Part shown: positions 58,901 to 60,884 of the stretch, one piece after another
How positions within the stretch are numbered: position 1 is the first letter of the stretch
Layout: each line of letters starts with the position of its first letter
Assembly: GCA_964574635.1 (NCBI GenBank)
Contig: CAZNOG010000018.1
Span: 1 to 60,884 of the forward strand
DNA: 60,884 nucleotides
Direction: 5' to 3'
Origin: CAZNOG01 sp964574635
GTDB lineage: Bacteria; Bacteroidota; Bacteroidia; Flavobacteriales_D; Cryomorphaceae
The notes under the pieces: generated by a model
What the model saw: only the letters and a program-made list of their open reading frames with translations
Databases searched by the model: none
What the model was told of the DNA's origin: nothing
Program-made: the position numbers and the translations under genes

Positions 58901-60884
58901 GGAGAATGTCTGAACGACAGCCAGTATCCTTCTTCGGCGATTACGCCGAACGGTATGGAGGTGACGACTATCAGCACCTGTAATTACTTGGAGGAGTACT
59001 CGGTCATTACCGGCATCCTCGCCGACTCCGACTACGAATTCACCGTGACCGGTAACGGATACATCACGGTGAGGGAAGGCGCAGTAGACGGTGAGATTAT
59101 CGGTTCGGGATATTCCCCGTTGACGGTAACCACCAACTCTACAGACGACCTCTACGTTCACTGGAACACGGATGACGCTTGCGGAACCGGAACGGGCTGC
59201 GTTACCACTACGGTGCAATTGCTCATCTTCTGTCCCGACCTCGGTCTGTACGTTGGTGACGCTTGCGACGACGGAGACGCCGGAACCGTGAACGACGTCG
59301 TAGATGTGAACTGCGATTGCGTGGGTACTCCGGTGGCAACCAATGACGAAGCCTGCACGGCTACTGTCTTGGAATGTGGTGACGAAATCGCCCAAACTTT
59401 GGCGGGCGCAACGGAATCCATGAGCGACAACTGCTTTGGAAGCGGCACCTCCGACGTTTGGTTCACTTTCGTCAGCGACGGAACGCAGGCCTACACCGTG
59501 AGCGAAATCTCTTCGTTTGATGCGGTGGTTCAACTTTTTGTTGGAGATGACTGCGAAAACCTCGTCGAAGCAGGCGCCTGTCAGGATAGTCCCGAGAACT
59601 ACACCATTTCGGAAGCGGGAACCTACTATTTCCGCGTGCGCCCCTACTTCGCGTCGGGCAACGAAGGAAACATCGTGGTTAGCTTGGAGTGCCTGTCCAT
59701 GGCAACCAATGACGAAGCCTGCACGGCTACTGTCTTGGAATGTGGTGACGAAATCGCCCAAACTTTGGCGGGCGCAACGGAATCCATGAGCGACAACTGC
59801 TTTGGAAGCGGCACCTCCGACGTTTGGTTCACTTTCGTCAGCGACGGAACGCAGGCCTACACCGTGAGCGAAATCTCTTCGTTTGATGCGGTGGTTCAAC
59901 TTTTTGTTGGAGATGACTGCGAAAACCTCGTTGAAGCAGGTGCCTGTCAGGACGGCCCCGAGAACTACAGCATTTCGGAAGCGGGAACCTACTACTTCCG
60001 CGTGCGCCCGTACTCCTCGTCAAACAACGCAGGAAACATCGTGGTAAGCCTGGATTGCGTTCCCTTCGGCGAATGCTTGAACAGCAGCCTGTATCCTTCT
60101 TCGCCGGTTACGCCGGACGGTACGGAGGTTACGACGATCTCCACTTGCAACTACTTGCAGGAATACTCGATCATTACAGGCATCATCGCAGGTGCCAACT
60201 ACGAGTTCACCGTTGAGAACAACGGGCACATTACCGTAAGGGAAGGTGCTGTTGACGGTCCGATCATCGGTTCGGGATACTCCCCGTTGACGGTGACCAC
60301 CAACTCGACCGACGACCTGTACGTTCACTGGAACACGGATGACGCTTGCGGAACCGCTTCGGGTTGCGTTACCACTTCGGTACAGCTCTTGGGTGGGGCA
60401 TTCGACTGCCCCGACCTCGAGGTCAACTTCGGAGACAGCTGCGATGACGGTGATCCGAACACGATCAACGACTCGATCAATGAAGCATGCGAATGCGTGG
60501 GAAGTGTTCCCGAACCCTGTGTGAACGACTTCCAATACCCGCTCTCAGCGGTAGCAATCGAAGGAGGACTGCAAACCATTACCACTTGCAATTTCTTCGG
60601 GGACTACAGCTGGCTGACCGGTGTAGTGGAAGGTTCGGAATACACTTTCACCATCACCGACAACGGATACATTACGGTGCGTTCGGGAGCTGTTGACGGC
60701 GAAGTAATAGGAATGGGCGTATCGCCCCTTACCGTTACGGCTACGTCGTCAGACGACTTCTACGTGCACTGGAATGCAGACGCGGCTTGTGGTATAGGCG
60801 AAGACTGTCAAACCACCACGGTGGAGACGGCCCTCCCCGATTGTCCGGACTTGGGTCTGAACATCGGTGATTCCTGCGACGACG
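52964..60884 (+). CDS. Giant secreted repeat protein (Ig-like/GEVED/CPDL modules), runs off the right edge
   Basis: One frame of 2640 codons without a stop to the window end. Signal peptide 1-29 (ISFQGNAQ); 30-145 a domain with AYDDYGDGWNM; about 248-366 a CUB-like domain. Residues 360-1625 are five pairs of an Ig-like module, each with WQSSPAGED(N/T)WTD, and a GEVED module with xxxEDYxV endings. From 1627 on come short CPDLxxNxGxxCDDGDPxTxND-type modules (five full and one cut off) between PPC-like and other beta domains. It is probably a surface adhesin or matrix protein sent out by T9SS; the sorting domain would lie beyond the window. Confidence 0.9.
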   Translation, partial: MKMMLTHWFRVCLLVIAGFAISFQGNAQCGANEEAYEIYLASGGSFAGERSWDITHVATGDIVMSQECGGYLPGTFDLCLISGEIYTFNAYDDYGDGWNMSDDTVWAISWADGPVAFAGGNPDNGTSGDFTLDCAASQLEYSLTFTAGPPPTCTPPEVSLESVRDCDSGSYSTTVTIETAALPESAPLIAVTASIGGVQVDGGTISNLVGQSIELGPFDLNEEVFISYSVLGLNCPAVESVYMDDIGCPINLVCGETSVRSLCPGNNETAHYLYSSPSDEPIVMIITEGTMESCCDEIIVRDGPDASSPILYQGNNGGDLAGMMFVSTGGSLFVEFDTDGSISCIDGSASASELTWQVGCLLNCEGTPSAGTPEVSDIIVCAGTAFSLNIQGSDYLMDNMEGLWQSSPAGEDNWTDIDGTDTPWINFPDGAFADTDYRYTLTCTNSGESATSDVIHVTMNPVYTECYCTPTGASNTLDEILSFSISNLTNTSAPSEGVNGYSDYTETVEPAELIPGEEYIASLTSNIGGGNHGAAIWIDYNDNGYFEEFERVTFLNNIPGSGNVDFPSFLVDNYPGIHRLRVQYTYNQGGLELDPCIVPFFSETEDYLVDIATLDDCQGAPTAGVPVEAELLICPELGFSLSVDGASGMAGGLTRIWQSSPAGEDNWTDVPNATGTTLHMNDGISSDTDFRYYVSCESTDEFDISDVIQVTINTVASDCYCIPSGTSTSFYIGSFSTTDGDQNISNLNSGVSPGGYGDFTDMTVSQVQTLDISFSASFIGSTSGVRIWVDWNQDGHFDVDNEVAFNSTFYSSTHTGTITVPADAVPGATRMRVANNWLNSEGIVAPCSTAFPNGEFEDYTFEVIALEDCAGEVSAGTTVPDFEVCAGADFMVITEGATQPATGLTRVWQSSPAGEDTWTDIDGSYTSEFTVEGGILEPTEFRYYVECTNSGDSDVSDPILVSMAPGVDCYCIPTGATNNSDEILNFTLSNLNNSSSPSEGVNGYSDYTETVEPAELIPGEEYIASLTSNIGGGNHGAAIWIDYNDNGFFEANEKVTYLGNEIQGSSTVDFPAFIVENSPGIHRLRVRYTYFQSGEGLDPCVSTTTFSEFEDYLVNVVALEACTGTPSAGTPLEANLEVCALTAFSISVVDASDPAGGLDRQWQSSPAGEDNWTDMVDHTYTTLHISEGISEPMDYRYTVLCNNTEESDVSDVISVTLNPVVTDCYCIPSGTSTSFYIGSFSTTDGDQNISNLNSGVSPGGYGDFTDMTVSQVQTLDISFSASFIGSTSGVRIWVDWNQDGHFDVDNEVAFNSTFYSSTHTGTITVPADAVPGATRMRVANNWLNSEGIVAPCSTAFPNGEFEDYTFEVIALENCEGEVSAGTTIPEMEVCAGVDFTLLAEGASEPATGLTRVWQSSPAGEDTWTDIDGSNASEFTIEGGIFEPTDFRYSVSCSFSEDSEVSDVISVTLLPGNECYCDAPTISNVEPITFVDFGSIQNASPAPLTSPAYEDFTDLFTEVYHDVPTPISLQGNTGGNWTNYFTVFIDWNQNGVLDDEGEVYEIGSIVNSSGLDGQSADGVITPPPTALEGSTRMRIVKNFSTSPLDPCGSYSFGQTEDYTVIVGEFIPDCPDLDMNIGWSCDDGDPETYNDIVNEECECVGTPLGDACVWTVHVWYDGWGDFITWSLTDATGGTLLSGGTYGSGFDDTQSVIAAGPLTFSISDWGTFSDNLANFTVSRGDEILVSGVAGAEAQTFSNLTCTGEIEYDCPDLQLNFGDSCDDGDPTTIDDAVNEDCECVGTPVPAGTDCENPFVVESLPFDHESDMALYGNDYTTTDVPPLAPGAVTDGTGSSSYLSGDEVVYSFTPESNMMVNISTTNANDWVGLWVFTGCPFSSTVGYHTATSGATRLIPELPVLAGQTYYIVLSNWPTISSTAYTIHIEEAVPDCPDLGLNIGSPCDDEDPETTNDTVNENCECVGVPLGECLNDSQYPSSAITPNGMEVTTISTCNYLEEYSVITGILADSDYEFTVTGNGYITVREGAVDGEIIGSGYSPLTVTTNSTDDLYVHWNTDDACGTGTGCVTTTVQLLIFCPDLGLYVGDACDDGDAGTVNDVVDVNCDCVGTPVATNDEACTATVLECGDEIAQTLAGATESMSDNCFGSGTSDVWFTFVSDGTQAYTVSEISSFDAVVQLFVGDDCENLVEAGACQDSPENYTISEAGTYYFRVRPYFASGNEGNIVVSLECLSMATNDEACTATVLECGDEIAQTLAGATESMSDNCFGSGTSDVWFTFVSDGTQAYTVSEISSFDAVVQLFVGDDCENLVEAGACQDGPENYSISEAGTYYFRVRPYSSSNNAGNIVVSLDCVPFGECLNSSLYPSSPVTPDGTEVTTISTCNYLQEYSIITGIIAGANYEFTVENNGHITVREGAVDGPIIGSGYSPLTVTTNSTDDLYVHWNTDDACGTASGCVTTSVQLLGGAFDCPDLEVNFGDSCDDGDPNTINDSINEACECVGSVPEPCVNDFQYPLSAVAIEGGLQTITTCNFFGDYSWLTGVVEGSEYTFTITDNGYITVRSGAVDGEVIGMGVSPLTVTATSSDDFYVHWNADAACGIGEDCQTTTVETALPDCPDLGLNIGDSCDD
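55114..55557 (+). repeat. Internal DNA repeat of the giant gene, copy 1
   Basis: Encodes the second GEVED module. It is identical to 56629-57072 except at one base (55141 C, 56656 T), with a run of 416 identical bases. Offset 1515 bases, 505 codons. Confidence 0.9.
56629..57072 (+). repeat. Internal DNA repeat of the giant gene, copy 2
   Basis: Encodes the fourth GEVED module; see copy 1 at 55114-55557. The flanking Ig-like modules differ much more, so the identity stops near module borders. Confidence 0.9.
58905..60830 (+). repeat. Three copies of a third repeated domain in the giant gene
   Basis: A domain of about 110 residues beginning C(L/V)N(D/S)SxYPxSxxxP and containing GYITVREGAVDG and DDLYVHWNTDDACG occurs at about 58905-59230, 60067-60400 and 60520-60830, the third more diverged. 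Each is followed by a CPDL module. Confidence 0.8.
59335..60066 (+). repeat. Tandem 366-bp duplication in the giant gene
   Basis: Two adjacent 122-codon units (59335-59700 and 59701-60066) encode PPC-like domains starting ATNDEACTATVLECG. The first 231 bases of the two units are identical (59335-59565 and 59701-59931); the rest differs at scattered positions. Confidence 0.9.

Noticed and set aside
1..60884. CRISPR array
   Set aside because: No set of short, evenly spaced direct repeats with unique spacers was found. The repeats in the giant gene are coding and long.
1..60884. tRNA genes
   Set aside because: No cloverleaf with a GTTCGA-type T arm and CCA-side acceptor was recognised in the intergenic regions. 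A tRNA search program would settle this.

Overview
The window looks like a chromosomal stretch of a Bacteroidota bacterium, most likely a fairly GC-rich member of the Flavobacteriales. The signs are several type IX secretion (T9SS) cargo proteins with type A or type B C-terminal sorting domains, a PorP/SprF protein, DUF4199 and DUF4197 proteins, and promoters of the Bacteroidota type (TTG, spacer, TAnnTTTG). No rRNA, tRNA, CRISPR array, transposase or integrase was seen. The genus cannot be fixed from the sequence alone.

Layout. 1-1.9 kb: an AT-rich segment unlike the rest, with a small orphan ORF and a secreted esterase-like gene, each followed by an attC-like imperfect palindrome (cassette-like). 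2.0-12.2 kb: mostly minus-strand genes for a sodium/solute symporter, a T9SS-secreted subtilase overlapping a lipoprotein gene, a MORN-repeat protein with a glycosyltransferase, a secreted FG-GAP/ASPIC protein and a diheme cytochrome c lipoprotein. 12.5-18.2 kb: a second glycosyltransferase, mnmA, a GT2/DUF4199 pair, the SRP RNA, an SDR enzyme and ndk. 18.3-26.3 kb: a T9SS module of a 1336-aa type B cargo protein, PorP/SprF and an OmpA-like protein joined by 4-bp overlaps, then an M23 peptidase. 26.3-29.3 kb: a 1-kb leader region with DnaA boxes and a B12-dependent ribonucleotide reductase.

29.4-43.6 kb is a respiratory block. It holds a heme-copper-oxidase-like membrane protein, a cytochrome c lipoprotein, clade II nosZ, a four-helix membrane protein, nosL, nosD, nosF and nosY, an Rrf2 [Fe-S] regulator, a cbb3-type oxidase (ccoN plus a ccoO with an extra cytochrome c domain), three small membrane proteins, the di-iron repair protein Ric and a hemerythrin-like protein. 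No nitrite or NO reductase is visible, so within this window the cell looks like a non-denitrifying N2O reducer that couples N2O respiration to a high-affinity oxidase and nitrosative-stress repair. An FNR/DNR-like palindrome sits at an activator position before the cytochrome c-nosZ promoter.

44.0-52.4 kb: a secreted protein of unknown function, RNase P RNA, trhO, a DUF4197 lipoprotein, a small orphan, an SDR enzyme, a rimB-like/rimK pair divergent from a desuccinylase-family gene that lacks an ordinary start codon, and a duplicated-domain lipoprotein. 52.96 kb to the right edge: one open reading frame of at least 2640 codons with no stop, encoding a giant secreted repeat protein with five Ig-like/GEVED pairs, a chain of Cys/Asp-rich CPDL modules, and internal repeats identical at DNA level.

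A 17-base intergenic motif, GGGTTTTTGTGGGTGTG, recurs in both orientations at five or more places and is the most unexpected non-coding signal.
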